Below are positions 52,176-60,418 of a DNA stretch of 64,000 nt, piece by piece. Within the stretch, counting starts at the first letter, position 1; each line of letters opens with the position of its first letter. Source of the DNA: Brevibacillus panacihumi (lineage in GTDB: Bacteria; Bacillota; Bacilli; Brevibacillales; Brevibacillaceae); assembly GCF_003710985.1 (NCBI RefSeq), contig NZ_RHHT01000008.1:60412-124411 (forward strand). Direction: 5' to 3'. A program made the translations under genes and the position numbers. The notes under the pieces are model-generated. The model saw only the letters and a program-made list of their open reading frames with translations. It was not told the origin of the DNA and did no database searches.

Positions 52176-52194
52176 TGATATTTTAAAAATATCA
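52176..52194 (+). promoter_or_regulatory. Perfect palindrome upstream of second ABC operon
   Basis: TGATATTTTAAAAATATCA is a perfect 9-1-9 inverted repeat, 35 bases before the TTG start at 52229. It overlaps a possible -10 element (TATGAT at 52174-52179). The position suggests an operator of the second importer. Confidence 0.5.
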
Positions 52195-52228
52195 ACATGT
52201 ATTAAAATTCTGTAGGAGGTAGAGAGAA

Positions 52229-53296
52229 TTGAAAAAAGCAGTAAAATTTGCTTTGAGTTCCTTCCTCGTTCTCTCTCTGGCACTTGCGGGCTGTGGCAAG
52301 TCAGAGGGCGGAAGCACGACGGAACAACCGAAACCAGAACAGGGACAAGCTCCAGAAGCCGTATCCTTGGAGATTGGAATGCTGAAGCTGACAAGCTCTG
52401 CACCATTGTTTATTGGCATAGAAAAAGGATTTTTCCAAGAAGAGGGCATCGATGCCAAAGCCAAATGGTTTGATGCGGCACAGCCAATCGCCGTGGCCAC
52501 TGCTGCAGGCAGCGTAGATGTCGGAGCGACCGGTATTACTGCCAGCTTGTACAACATGGTTGCAGGCGGACAGAAGCTTGTGATTGTAGCAGATAAAGGA
52601 CGGGAGCAGGCAGGCTACTCTTCCTCGGCCTTGTTGTACCCAAGTGATTCACCCCTTAAAAGCATTGAAGAGCTAAAGGGGAAAAAGCTGGGAATCACCC
52701 AAACAGGCTCTACCTACCACTACATGGCGGGCAAATTGCTGGAGAAGCATGGTCTAACGCTGAAGGATATCGAGCTGGTTCCGCTCAACAGCATCAAAGG
52801 CTTGATGGAAGCGCTGAAAAGCAAACAGGTTGATGCTGTCCTGCTGAACGAACCAAACATTTCGACAGTTGTGGAAGAAGGCTACGGCAAAGTGATTGCC
52901 CAAGTCGGAGACGAAATGGAGTACCAAACCTCCGGAATTTTCTTCTCGCCAAAATTTGCTGACAACAAGGATGCGGCAGAGCGTTTCCTCAAAGCGTACG
53001 CCAAATCCACTCGTTACTACTACGATGCCGTGCTGAATAAAGTGGATGGCAAAATCGTCCCTGGCGAGAACTACGATGAAGTGGTCAACATCATCGCGAA
53101 GTATACCGACCAGGAGCCGGACATGATCAAAAAAGGGCTGCCGTACATGGACCGCGACGGCAAACTGCTGGAGTCTGACATTAAAACACAGGTCGAATGG
53201 TATGCAAAAGAAAAATTGATCGATAAAGAAATTGATCCTAGCGAGATTGTGAATACACAGCTTCTGGAAGACGCCGTGCAAAAATTAGGGAAGTGA
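52229..53296 (+). CDS. ABC transporter substrate-binding lipoprotein (SsuA/NMT1 family), second system
   Basis: The 355-residue protein has a lipoprotein signal (LSLALAGCGKS) and an NMT1-type fold: LEIGMLKLTSSAPLFIGIEKG and WFDAAQPIAVATAAGSVDVGAT, then LKGKKLGITQTGSTYH. It differs clearly from the binding protein at 49246, so the two systems should have different ligands. TTG start at 52229 has AGGAGGT eight bases upstream. A palindromic site precedes it. Confidence 0.88.
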   Translation: MKKAVKFALSSFLVLSLALAGCGKSEGGSTTEQPKPEQGQAPEAVSLEIGMLKLTSSAPLFIGIEKGFFQEEGIDAKAKWFDAAQPIAVATAAGSVDVGATGITASLYNMVAGGQKLVIVADKGREQAGYSSSALLYPSDSPLKSIEELKGKKLGITQTGSTYHYMAGKLLEKHGLTLKDIELVPLNSIKGLMEALKSKQVDAVLLNEPNISTVVEEGYGKVIAQVGDEMEYQTSGIFFSPKFADNKDAAERFLKAYAKSTRYYYDAVLNKVDGKIVPGENYDEVVNIIAKYTDQEPDMIKKGLPYMDRDGKLLESDIKTQVEWYAKEKLIDKEIDPSEIVNTQLLEDAVQKLGK

Positions 53297-53300
53297 ACCT

Positions 53301-54074
53301 ATGAGAATCGTCATTGAGAATGTAGACAAGACGTTTGTGGACGCGAAAAAAAGAGAAGTGACGGCATTGCAAAACATCAATTTTGCTATCGAACAACAAG
53401 AATTTGTCGTCTTGGTGGGACCCAGCGGATGCGGGAAATCTACCCTTTTGAACATCGTCGGCGGTCTGATGTCACCGAGCAACGGCTCTGTCTATTTCGA
53501 GGGGACGGATAGTAAAAAACCAAATCTGGGAATCGTTTTTCAGGAGATCGCTTTATTCCCCTGGCGTACGGTGTACGAGAACGTGATTTACGGGCTGGAG
53601 GAGAGCGGTGCCAGCAAGCAAGAACAGCAGGAAAAGGGCAAGCATTACATTGATATGGTAGGTTTAAGCGGTTTTGAAAATGCTTATCCCAAGCAGCTCT
53701 CCGGCGGTATGCGGCAACGTGCTGGTATAGCCAGAGCCTTGGCGATCGAACCAGACCTGCTGCTGATGGACGAGCCTTTTTCCGCGCTGGATGCGCAGAC
53801 ACGGACGATTATGCAGGAGGAGCTGCTGACCATCTGGGATCGGACGCGCTTGAGCACGCTCTACGTGACGCACAACATTCAGGAGGCCGTCTACCTGGCG
53901 GACCGCGTAATCGTTCTCTCTCGTCATCCGGGCCAGATCAAGAGCACGATCCGCATCGATTTGCCGAAGATCGGACGGGATAAGGACGAATACCGGATGC
54001 GCTTCGAGCAGTATGTCGATGAAATCTGGCAGCTCATTCGCCACGATGCCCAAGAAGCGTCGAGGGAGGGGTAA
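53301..54074 (+). CDS. ABC transporter ATPase (SsuB/TauB family), second system
   Basis: The 257-residue ATPase shows Walker A GPSGCGKST, Q-loop VFQEIALFPW, signature LSGGMRQRAGIARALAIEP, Walker B LLLMDEPFSALD and the switch His in YVTHNIQEAVYL. It follows the binding protein by four bases. The permease gene begins four bases after its stop. Confidence 0.92.
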   Translation: MRIVIENVDKTFVDAKKREVTALQNINFAIEQQEFVVLVGPSGCGKSTLLNIVGGLMSPSNGSVYFEGTDSKKPNLGIVFQEIALFPWRTVYENVIYGLEESGASKQEQQEKGKHYIDMVGLSGFENAYPKQLSGGMRQRAGIARALAIEPDLLLMDEPFSALDAQTRTIMQEELLTIWDRTRLSTLYVTHNIQEAVYLADRVIVLSRHPGQIKSTIRIDLPKIGRDKDEYRMRFEQYVDEIWQLIRHDAQEASREG

Positions 54075-54078
54075 AAAA

Positions 54079-54873
54079 ATGCCGGATAAGCAAAGACAAG
54101 TCATTACCAATCGCGTTGCCTTTTTAGAGACGAAGATCCCCAGCTATGCTGCCGTTTTGGGAATTACGGTGCTGTTGGTACTGTGGGAGATCGTCTGTCG
54201 CCTGGGGATTGTGCCTCCGCTGTTTTTGCCAGCGCCCACCGCAATTTTGACGGCTGGCTGGGACATGCTAGTCAGCGGAGAGCTTTATGAAGATCTGGCC
54301 GCCAGTCTCGTCCGAATTGGTGGGGGATATGCAGTCGGAGCCAGTCTTGGCATTATATTTGGTCTGATTCTAGGCTTCTCCAGATGGACCGACGCTATTT
54401 TGACTCCTATCGTGTATTCCATCTATCCCATTCCAAAAATCGCGCTGTTGCCACTGATTATTCTCTGGCTCGGAATTGGGGAAACGCCAAAACTAGCCAT
54501 TATTGCACTCGGGGTCTTTTTCCCGGTCGTAATCAATACGTTTTCCGGGGTGAAAAACGTCGACCCGATGCTGATTAAAGCAGCGGTCACCTTTGGCTCC
54601 AATCACTTCAATGTCGTTCGCAAGGTTATCCTGCCTGCATCCTTGCCGATGATCTTCGCCGGATTGAAGCTGGCAGCAGGAACCTCGTTGCTCCTGTTGG
54701 TTTCCGCCGAGATGATCGCAGCACAGCAAGGGATCGGCTCGATGGTGCTGCACTACGGAAACCTGATGATCACCACCAAGCTGATGGTCGGAGTGCTGGT
54801 GCTTTCCTTGCTCGGATTGACCTTCAACCGAGTCTTGCAATGGTTGGAGCGCAAGCTGGTGCCGTGGAAGTAA
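54079..54873 (+). CDS. ABC transporter permease (SsuC/TauC family), second system
   Basis: ATG at 54079 has GGGAGGGG seven bases upstream and is preferred to an earlier in-frame ATG at 54013 inside the ATPase gene. The 264-residue protein has about six membrane helices and a coupling loop near KAAVTFGSNHFNVVRKVILPA. Gene order here (binding protein, ATPase, permease) differs from the first system, which argues against a simple recent duplication. Confidence 0.9.
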   Translation: MPDKQRQVITNRVAFLETKIPSYAAVLGITVLLVLWEIVCRLGIVPPLFLPAPTAILTAGWDMLVSGELYEDLAASLVRIGGGYAVGASLGIIFGLILGFSRWTDAILTPIVYSIYPIPKIALLPLIILWLGIGETPKLAIIALGVFFPVVINTFSGVKNVDPMLIKAAVTFGSNHFNVVRKVILPASLPMIFAGLKLAAGTSLLLLVSAEMIAAQQGIGSMVLHYGNLMITTKLMVGVLVLSLLGLTFNRVLQWLERKLVPWK

Positions 54874-54896
54874 GCAATCTACAAACGATACGGACA

Positions 54897-54928
54897 GAAA
54901 AAGCAGCCGGAAATTTGGCTGCTTTTTT
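54897..54928. terminator. Terminator between ABC operon and rpiR-like gene
   Basis: AAAAAGCAGCC (54898-54908) pairs with GGCTGCTTTTTT (54917-54928). It is symmetrical enough to work for the convergent - strand gene ending at 54937 as well. Confidence 0.9.
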
Positions 54929-54936
54929 CTTTGCAA

Positions 54937-55779
54937 CTAGAGAAACTGCTTTTTTTTACGATAGGTGGAAGAAGGGATCACCGGTTTGTTTCGATTGCCT
55001 GCTCGTACCGTTAGCGCAGCAGAGATTGCATTTAATAGGGAAAAGGTAGGGGGAATCGCATCCAGAGTAGAGAGAAGCGGCAATTCAATTTTAAAAAGAA
55101 TATCTGCAAATTCGCTGATTGGAGCCATGTCTGAGTCTGTGATGCCAATGATGAATACGCCCTTTTCTTTTAACTCTTCCGCCAGCCATAGCGTGTCCAG
55201 TGCGTATCGATGAAACGAAAACGCAACAAGGACGCTTTCCGTTGTCATCTCATTGATCCGAATCGCAGCGTCGATTGTATCCGGCCGAAAAACACGGCTG
55301 TTCCCTCTGATAATTTCTAAATTGTACGAAAACCACTCTGCCAGAATCCCCGTTTGATACAAGCCCGCATGGAGAATGCGGTCTGCCTCCAGCAATTTTT
55401 CGATCGCCTTGTTAAAATCGGATTCGCTGATTTGCTCCGCCACTCTTTGAATGTTCTCGATATCCTTATACATGACTTGTTGATGAAAAAGCGGGACGTC
55501 GCCAATATCTTTTTTGGACTCCCGAAAATGTTGGATCGGATTCGAGGCGTCGTACAGAAATTCCCGCAATTCACTTTGAAAGTCGCCATATCGCTTATAT
55601 CCTAACTCGTTGCAAAAGCGAATCACAGTCGTCTCGCTTATGCCGATTTCCTCCGCTACTTTTTCCGCGGTCTTCGTCGCAAAGGATAGAGGATTATGCA
55701 AAAGATATTCTGCCGCCAATTTCATGCGTTTGGTCAGCTTTGGATATAAGTTTGAGACTTTTTGGTTTATATCAACCAC
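54937..55779 (-). CDS. RpiR family regulator with SIS domain
   Basis: GTG at 55779 follows AGGAGG by seven bases and is preferred to an upstream TTG at 55806. The 280-residue protein has an N-terminal helix-turn-helix (KTAEKVAEEIGISETTVIRFCNELG) and a C-terminal SIS sugar-phosphate-binding domain (about 120-260) with LHAGLYQTGILAEWF and VLVAFSFHRYALDT. It is divergent from an MFS/esterase operon, whose promoter carries two similar inverted-repeat sites. It is the likely regulator of that operon. Confidence 0.87.
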   Translation of the reverse strand: MVDINQKVSNLYPKLTKRMKLAAEYLLHNPLSFATKTAEKVAEEIGISETTVIRFCNELGYKRYGDFQSELREFLYDASNPIQHFRESKKDIGDVPLFHQQVMYKDIENIQRVAEQISESDFNKAIEKLLEADRILHAGLYQTGILAEWFSYNLEIIRGNSRVFRPDTIDAAIRINEMTTESVLVAFSFHRYALDTLWLAEELKEKGVFIIGITDSDMAPISEFADILFKIELPLLSTLDAIPPTFSLLNAISAALTVRAGNRNKPVIPSSTYRKKKQFL

Positions 55780-55861
55780 GAAAAAACCTCCTAAACAAAA
55801 GAGCAAACTTCGTAGTTAACTTTATCAAATCAAAGAGAGTTCTTCAATTTTCGTGAATTTG

Positions 55862-55911
55862 AATCAAATGATTTATTTTACGTTGAAAAAAATCAAACGA
55901 TTCATTATACT
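55862..55911 (+). promoter_or_regulatory. MFS operon promoter with two RpiR-type half-palindromes
   Basis: TTGAAA (55883-55888) and TATACT (55906-55911) are 17 bases apart. AATCAAATGATT (55862-55873) and AATCAAACGATT (55891-55902) are related inverted repeats 29 bases apart, one upstream of -35 and one between -35 and -10. The second would block polymerase if bound. Confidence 0.65.
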
Positions 55912-55938
55912 GTACCCAGACAGCGAAGTGAAACACAA

Positions 55939-55972
55939 GAAAGCGTGAGGTCGCAAAGATGTGAACGCTTTC
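55939..55972 (+). other. Stem-loop in the leader of the MFS gene
   Basis: GAAAGCGT (55939-55946) pairs perfectly with ACGCTTTC (55965-55972). It lies in the 5' untranslated region about 20 bases before the ATG. It may stabilise the RNA; no ligand-binding RNA class was recognised. Confidence 0.5.
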
Positions 55973-55994
55973 TAACACAAAGGGGTGCACAGGC

Positions 55995-57230
55995 ATGGAG
56001 CATTTGGAGGGCAAAAGGCACGGCAAATTCATGATTCTTTTTGTACTGATTATCAGTTATGCGATGGCTTTTGCAGACAGGTCGATCCTAAATTTTTCCC
56101 TTTCCTATATCGGGGAAGACCTGCATTTATCGGCAACTGCTTTAGGGGTGATTTTAAGCAGCTTCTCTCTGGGGTATACACTGATGCAGATACCCGGTGG
56201 TTGGTTGTCAGACAGGTTTGGCAGTAAGATCGTTGCGCTTGTATCGATTATTGTTTGGTCCCTGTTTACCGTCACGTCAGGATTGGCCTGGTCCATGGTT
56301 TCGTTGATCATCATTCGCTTTTTGTTCGGAATCGGGGAGGGAGGCTTCCCATCCGCCACCTCAAAGCTTGTCGCAGAGACGTTCCCTACAAACCAAAGGG
56401 CGCGGGCACAGTCAGCCATGCTCTCCTGTGTCGCGCTTGGAGGGGCATTGGGGCCGATCGTCGCTGCCCCGATCATTTTATCGTACGGATGGAGACCCTT
56501 GTTCTTTATGATGGGTGGTGTGGGTTTAGTAGTTGCTATCCTCTTCTATCTGTTCATTCCGAAGAGAAAAGTGGCGGTTCAGGAACAAAGCAATACTTCT
56601 CAGCCAAAGATACCCTTGAAAGTCTTTCTGAAGATGCCAACGGTGTGGAAGCTGGTCATTGCATGGTTGGGACTGGAGCTTGCCCTGTACGGATTTGCCT
56701 GGGTTCCCATTTATTTGATTAAAGTCAGAAAAATCGAACTCATCCAAGCAGGCCTGTTTTCAGCACTGCCAAATCTTGCTGCTACAGTAGCGATGGTGAT
56801 CTCTGGATTCCTGTTGGATAAATATTTCAAACAACGTGAAAAACATTTTCTGGTTGGTTCCATGCTGCTAGGAGCAGGCTTTCTGTACGCGATTACGATT
56901 ACGTCAGACGTGTATCTGACGATTGCATTCCTCGTGCTTTCCACAGTTTTCTTGCGGAGTGCGATTACAGCTGTTTGGGCCATTCCCCTGAAGGTTCTGC
57001 CTTCCGAGGTGGTTGGATCCATATCCGGAATCTTGAATTTCGGAGGACAAGCTGCGGGGTTCTTATCACCCATGATCATGGGCGTATTGATTTCAGCCAA
57101 TAACGATTCGTATGATACGGGATGGTTGTTTCTGGGCGCCTGTTTGGTAGTTGCCGCCATTGTTGCTTCCACGATCGGCAAAGGCAAGAAGGATATCGAG
57201 GAGTTCCACTTGCAAACAAATCATGAATAA
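55995..57230 (+). CDS. MFS transporter, anion:cation symporter family
   Basis: The 411-residue protein has twelve membrane helices and ACS-family motifs: YAMAFADRSILNFSLSYIGE at the start, GGWLSDRFGSKIV between helices 2 and 3, and FGIGEGGFPSATSKLVAETFP. Relatives carry hexuronates, glucarate, phthalate or related organic anions. It is followed 11 bases later by an esterase and controlled by an RpiR-type regulator, so uptake of a carboxylate or sugar acid ester is a plausible job. Confidence 0.88.
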   Translation: MEHLEGKRHGKFMILFVLIISYAMAFADRSILNFSLSYIGEDLHLSATALGVILSSFSLGYTLMQIPGGWLSDRFGSKIVALVSIIVWSLFTVTSGLAWSMVSLIIIRFLFGIGEGGFPSATSKLVAETFPTNQRARAQSAMLSCVALGGALGPIVAAPIILSYGWRPLFFMMGGVGLVVAILFYLFIPKRKVAVQEQSNTSQPKIPLKVFLKMPTVWKLVIAWLGLELALYGFAWVPIYLIKVRKIELIQAGLFSALPNLAATVAMVISGFLLDKYFKQREKHFLVGSMLLGAGFLYAITITSDVYLTIAFLVLSTVFLRSAITAVWAIPLKVLPSEVVGSISGILNFGGQAAGFLSPMIMGVLISANNDSYDTGWLFLGACLVVAAIVASTIGKGKKDIEEFHLQTNHE

Positions 57231-57241
57231 GGTGAGTAGAC

Positions 57242-58138
57242 GTGAGAACGAAAATGATTGTAGAGCGAAATGTGATCTACGGTTCGACAGATAAAGAATT
57301 TCTGAATGCGGATGTGTATCGTCCTGTAGCCGAAGTGGAAGTTCCTGTCGTCATTTTGCTGCACGGCGGCGGCTGGCAATCCGGTTCCAAGGAGATGTAT
57401 GCAGAATGGGGACCGTTTTTGGCCGAATCCGGCTATGCGGCGGTAGCGATCAATTACCGTTTATCAACTCCGTCCTATGCGACATGGCCGGGCGTCCTGG
57501 AAGATGTAAGGGCTGCTGTTAATTTTATAGTAGGCAAGGCAAATGAATGGAAGTTGGATCCCTTGAAAATGGCTTTTATCGGTGATTCTGCTGGGGCACA
57601 TCTTGCTGCGATGTACGCGTTGGAAAACCCATGCAATGCTAGCCATAAAATACAGGCGGTGGTAGGGGTGTATGGTGTATATGATCTCGCAGAACAATTT
57701 CGATACAATTTGCCATTAAAAAAGAACAACATCAGGAATTTGATGGGAGGCAGCCCTGACGAGCATCCGGAGGCATATCGCGCCGCGTCCCCCATTCATC
57801 GGGTAGAGGAGGCGTTGGCCCATCCTGCTTTTGACACGAAATTCCTGATTATTTGGGGGGAGTTGGATCAGACAGCTCTTCCGGCACAGTCAAAACGCTT
57901 TGCAGCCAGGTTACAAGAGTTGAACTGCCAGGTGCAGACATGCAGCATTCCCGATCAAGCCCACTTTTGGTTTAATCGGATACCGGAAGTCCCCGCAGGA
58001 ACGCTGGACAGTTATCCAAATCAAGTCATCATACCGGAACTCATGGATTTTCTGGATTCCCATGTGAAGCAGTCCCTGCCTGGTAACTTTTCCGGTGCGC
58101 AGGTAAAAAAGCTTCAGCAAATGTTCGGTTCATTCTAG
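57242..58138 (+). CDS. Alpha/beta hydrolase (esterase, BD-FAE/HSL-like)
   Basis: The 298-residue enzyme has the oxyanion motif HGGGWQSG, the nucleophile elbow GDSAGAH (Ser near residue 118), an acid in WGELDQT and the catalytic His in PDQAHFWFN. No signal peptide is visible, so it acts in the cytosol on something brought in by the MFS transporter. GTG start with AAGGTGAG upstream. The C-terminus has a short basic helix beyond the usual fold. Confidence 0.87.
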   Translation: MRTKMIVERNVIYGSTDKEFLNADVYRPVAEVEVPVVILLHGGGWQSGSKEMYAEWGPFLAESGYAAVAINYRLSTPSYATWPGVLEDVRAAVNFIVGKANEWKLDPLKMAFIGDSAGAHLAAMYALENPCNASHKIQAVVGVYGVYDLAEQFRYNLPLKKNNIRNLMGGSPDEHPEAYRAASPIHRVEEALAHPAFDTKFLIIWGELDQTALPAQSKRFAARLQELNCQVQTCSIPDQAHFWFNRIPEVPAGTLDSYPNQVIIPELMDFLDSHVKQSLPGNFSGAQVKKLQQMFGSF

Positions 58139-58281
58139 CTTTTTAGAAAAAACAGTTGCGGGCATCCTATTATTTCCATTAGAATAAATCAATATTGTCC
58201 AACAGCGAATCGGTTTGCTGGCATTTGTCAGATCCAGTATTCATACAGAATTCTGCCTTTATATAGGGAGGTATCTATGAA

Positions 58282-58755
58282 ATGGAGGAGACATTGTTTA
58301 CTTGTGAACTGGTGACAAAGGAATGGAAAGTAGTCGGAATGCACATCACGGCTCCTTTTCCAGCAGGATTTCCCGAGGCTGCCTTACAGATCCACCATGA
58401 GTTTTGGGAGAAACGCCATGTAATCAAGCATGCGGTGAACCGGAATGTTTTGTTGTCTCCATTTATCTGCAATGAGATCGTAGCGACGTACTTTGCCTGC
58501 CTCGAAGTGGACGACCTCACTTCTGTCCCGGAGGGTATGATGGGTTTTTCCATACCGGCCACACGTTACGCACAAGTGTCCTGCACAAACAAGACCATTG
58601 AGAAGGGCTATGATGTGCTGTTGAATTGGATGCATCAAAACGGCTATCGGCAAAAGGTTTTCAAAGCCTTCCAGGTTGAGGTGTACGATATACAAGAGAC
58701 GGCCGAGGAAGAAAGCGTCAAGCTGCTGATACCCATTCTGGAAGGTGAAGGGTGA
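58282..58755 (+). CDS. GyrI-like effector-binding domain protein
   Basis: The 157-residue protein resembles the AraC-type effector-binding (GyrI-like) fold without a DNA-binding part. It has a first strand FTCELVTKEWKVVGMHITAP, a middle strand that ends in MMGFSIPATRYAQVSC, and a C-terminal strand KAFQVEVYD with VKLLIPI. Such stand-alone domains bind small hydrophobic ligands. ATG at 58282 is ten bases after GGGAGG. A terminator and then an efflux gene follow, so a drug-binding role is possible. Confidence 0.62.
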   Translation: MEETLFTCELVTKEWKVVGMHITAPFPAGFPEAALQIHHEFWEKRHVIKHAVNRNVLLSPFICNEIVATYFACLEVDDLTSVPEGMMGFSIPATRYAQVSCTNKTIEKGYDVLLNWMHQNGYRQKVFKAFQVEVYDIQETAEEESVKLLIPILEGEG

Positions 58756-58781
58756 ACCGAAGAGCAAACGTTAGAAGCAAC

Positions 58782-58811
58782 GCTGGACAAATCTGTCCGG
58801 CTTTTTTTTTT
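58782..58811 (+). terminator. Terminator after GyrI-like gene
   Basis: GCTGGACA (58782-58789) pairs with TGTCCGGC (58794-58801) around AATC, with one G-T pair and ten T residues after. Confidence 0.88.
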
Positions 58812-58820
58812 CGAAAGTTA

Positions 58821-58912
58821 TTGACAAAGATCGCTGAAGCAAGTAAAATCCCTGTATAAAACAAACGGATATAATAATCGTTTGCTAAAAAACAAACATA
58901 TGTTATGTTTGT
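58821..58912 (+). promoter_or_regulatory. MATE promoter with two CAAAC-type inverted repeats
   Basis: TTGACA (58821-58826) and TAAAAT (58844-58849) have a 17-base spacer. Downstream are CAAACG/CGTTTG (58862-58867 with 58879-58884) and a perfect 9-3-9 repeat, ACAAACATA-TGT-TATGTTTGT (58892-58912). Both lie between the promoter and the gene, so a repressor of the efflux genes is expected, although no regulator gene is adjacent. Confidence 0.75.
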
Positions 58913-58938
58913 CTATAAATTGAATAGAGGTGTTTTTT

Positions 58939-59625
58939 GTGAATTGGCTAACCTCAGCAAAGCCAATGCTGGTTTTTCTGATTCCCGTGATCTTGTCTAA
59001 TGTCTTACAGTCCGTGGGCCAAGTGTTCGGCATGATCGTTGTGGGACAGACGCAAGGAATTGATTCTGTCGCAGCCATCGCTGCGTTTTTCCCGCTTTTC
59101 TTTTTCCTGTTGTCATCTGCGATTGGGATCGGCTCAGGAAGCTCGATTCTCGTCGCCCAGACATATGGTGCAGGAAATATCCCGAGAATGAAGCAGGTTG
59201 TGGGTGTCACCCTGGCATTTACACTGATTATTTCGGTCGTGGTGGGTATTTTCGGAAGTGTATTTGCAGAAGGAATTTTACGGCTAATGGGTACTCCGAC
59301 GAATATTCTGGAGCAAAGTACGAAGTATGCGAGCATTCTGTTTCTCTCGATGCCGATTACCTTTTTCTATTTGACGTATACGACATTTCTGCGTGGAGTC
59401 GGCGATTCGAAGACACCTTTTTTCTTTCTTCTGATTAATACGATTTTGAATGTAATATTGTTACCCGTTCTCATATTTGGCTGGCTGGGACTTCCTGCAT
59501 ACGGTCTCTACGGGGCTGCATACGCTGCTGTAGTTTCGGGCTTGCTGACCTGTGTTCTTTTGATCGTGTTTTTGCGTAAAAAGGATCACATTCTCAAGCT
59601 GGAAGGCTGGACGGCTCCATCTTGA
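58939..59625 (+). CDS. MATE efflux protein, N-terminal half
   Basis: GTG at 58939 is eight bases after AGAGG and is preferred to GTG 58930. The 228 residues form about six membrane helices and match the first half of a MATE exporter: FLIPVILSNVLQSVGQVFGMIVVGQ, IGIGSGSSILVAQTYGAG and FLRGVGDSKTPFFF. Full MATE proteins have about 450 residues and twelve helices. The frame ends in the loop between helices 6 and 7, and the stop TGA overlaps the TTG start of the next frame as TTGA. This may be a frameshift in one gene or a natural two-gene form. Confidence 0.8.
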   Translation: MNWLTSAKPMLVFLIPVILSNVLQSVGQVFGMIVVGQTQGIDSVAAIAAFFPLFFFLLSSAIGIGSGSSILVAQTYGAGNIPRMKQVVGVTLAFTLIISVVVGIFGSVFAEGILRLMGTPTNILEQSTKYASILFLSMPITFFYLTYTTFLRGVGDSKTPFFFLLINTILNVILLPVLIFGWLGLPAYGLYGAAYAAVVSGLLTCVLLIVFLRKKDHILKLEGWTAPS

Positions 59626-60272
59626 AGACATTGCTGCGTCTAGCCATTCCAACCAGCGTAAGCATGGTCTCGCTGGCGATGTCTGAAATCGCCGTGATTA
59701 CGTTCGTCAACGACTATGGCTCGAATGCAACCGCCGCTTACGGCATCGTCAACCAAATTGCCAGCTACGTGCAAATTCCTTCAATGAGTGTATCGATTGC
59801 CATCTCGGTCTTTGCAGCCCAACTGATTGGTTCCAAAAAGCATGCGCAGATCGGGCCTACTACGAAAACAGGGATCATGTTGAATTACCTGATGGGCGGT
59901 GTGCTGGTCATCCTGGTTTACTTGTTCTCCAGACCTATCCTGGGAGTCTTTCTGGACAATGCGGAAGCCGTCGACATCGCGCAAAGCCTCATTCTGATCT
60001 CCTTTTGGAGCTATCTGATCCTTGGTCATACGATGGCGCTCTCTGCAACGATGCGGGCATCCGGTACCGTCATGTGGCCGACGATTTTTACCATCGGATG
60101 TATTTGGCTGATCCAGGTGCCCGTGGCGTACTCGCTGTCGCATTTCACATCCCTTGGCATTCAAGGTGTATGGTTGGCGTATCCGATCGCCTTCCTGGTC
60201 AATCTTCTGGCGCAGTCTACTTATTACCGCCTGTTCTGGAAGAAAAAAGCGTTGCAGGCTTTGTTGGATTAA
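59622..60272 (+). CDS. MATE efflux protein, C-terminal half
   Basis: The 216 residues form the second six helices of a MATE exporter: LLRLAIPTSVSMVSLAMSEIAVI, AAYGIVNQIASYVQIPSMSVS, and LSATMRASGTVMWPTIF. The frame can be read back 21 bases before the TTG as GRLDGSI, which would join the first half if one base were changed. No ribosome site beyond coupling is visible before TTG. Translation therefore depends either on termination-reinitiation at TTGA or on frameshifting. A perfect 12-bp terminator follows. Confidence 0.8.
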   Translation: MKTLLRLAIPTSVSMVSLAMSEIAVITFVNDYGSNATAAYGIVNQIASYVQIPSMSVSIAISVFAAQLIGSKKHAQIGPTTKTGIMLNYLMGGVLVILVYLFSRPILGVFLDNAEAVDIAQSLILISFWSYLILGHTMALSATMRASGTVMWPTIFTIGCIWLIQVPVAYSLSHFTSLGIQGVWLAYPIAFLVNLLAQSTYYRLFWKKKALQALLD

Positions 60273-60279
60273 GCAAGGG

Positions 60280-60326
60280 AGAGCACATTTTTCTGATGGG
60301 GAAAATGTGCTCTTCTTGATTTTTAA
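60280..60326 (+). terminator. Terminator after MATE genes
   Basis: AGAGCACATTTT (60280-60291) pairs perfectly with AAAATGTGCTCT (60302-60313), and TCTTGATTTTT follows. Confidence 0.85.
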
Positions 60327-60418
60327 CCATCTATGCAACGTATTCGTGTTCAAATAATGGATTGTTTCGGAAGGAATTGGAGCCCTTGTTACTTAATAAC
60401 TTCTATTGGGGTGATGTC

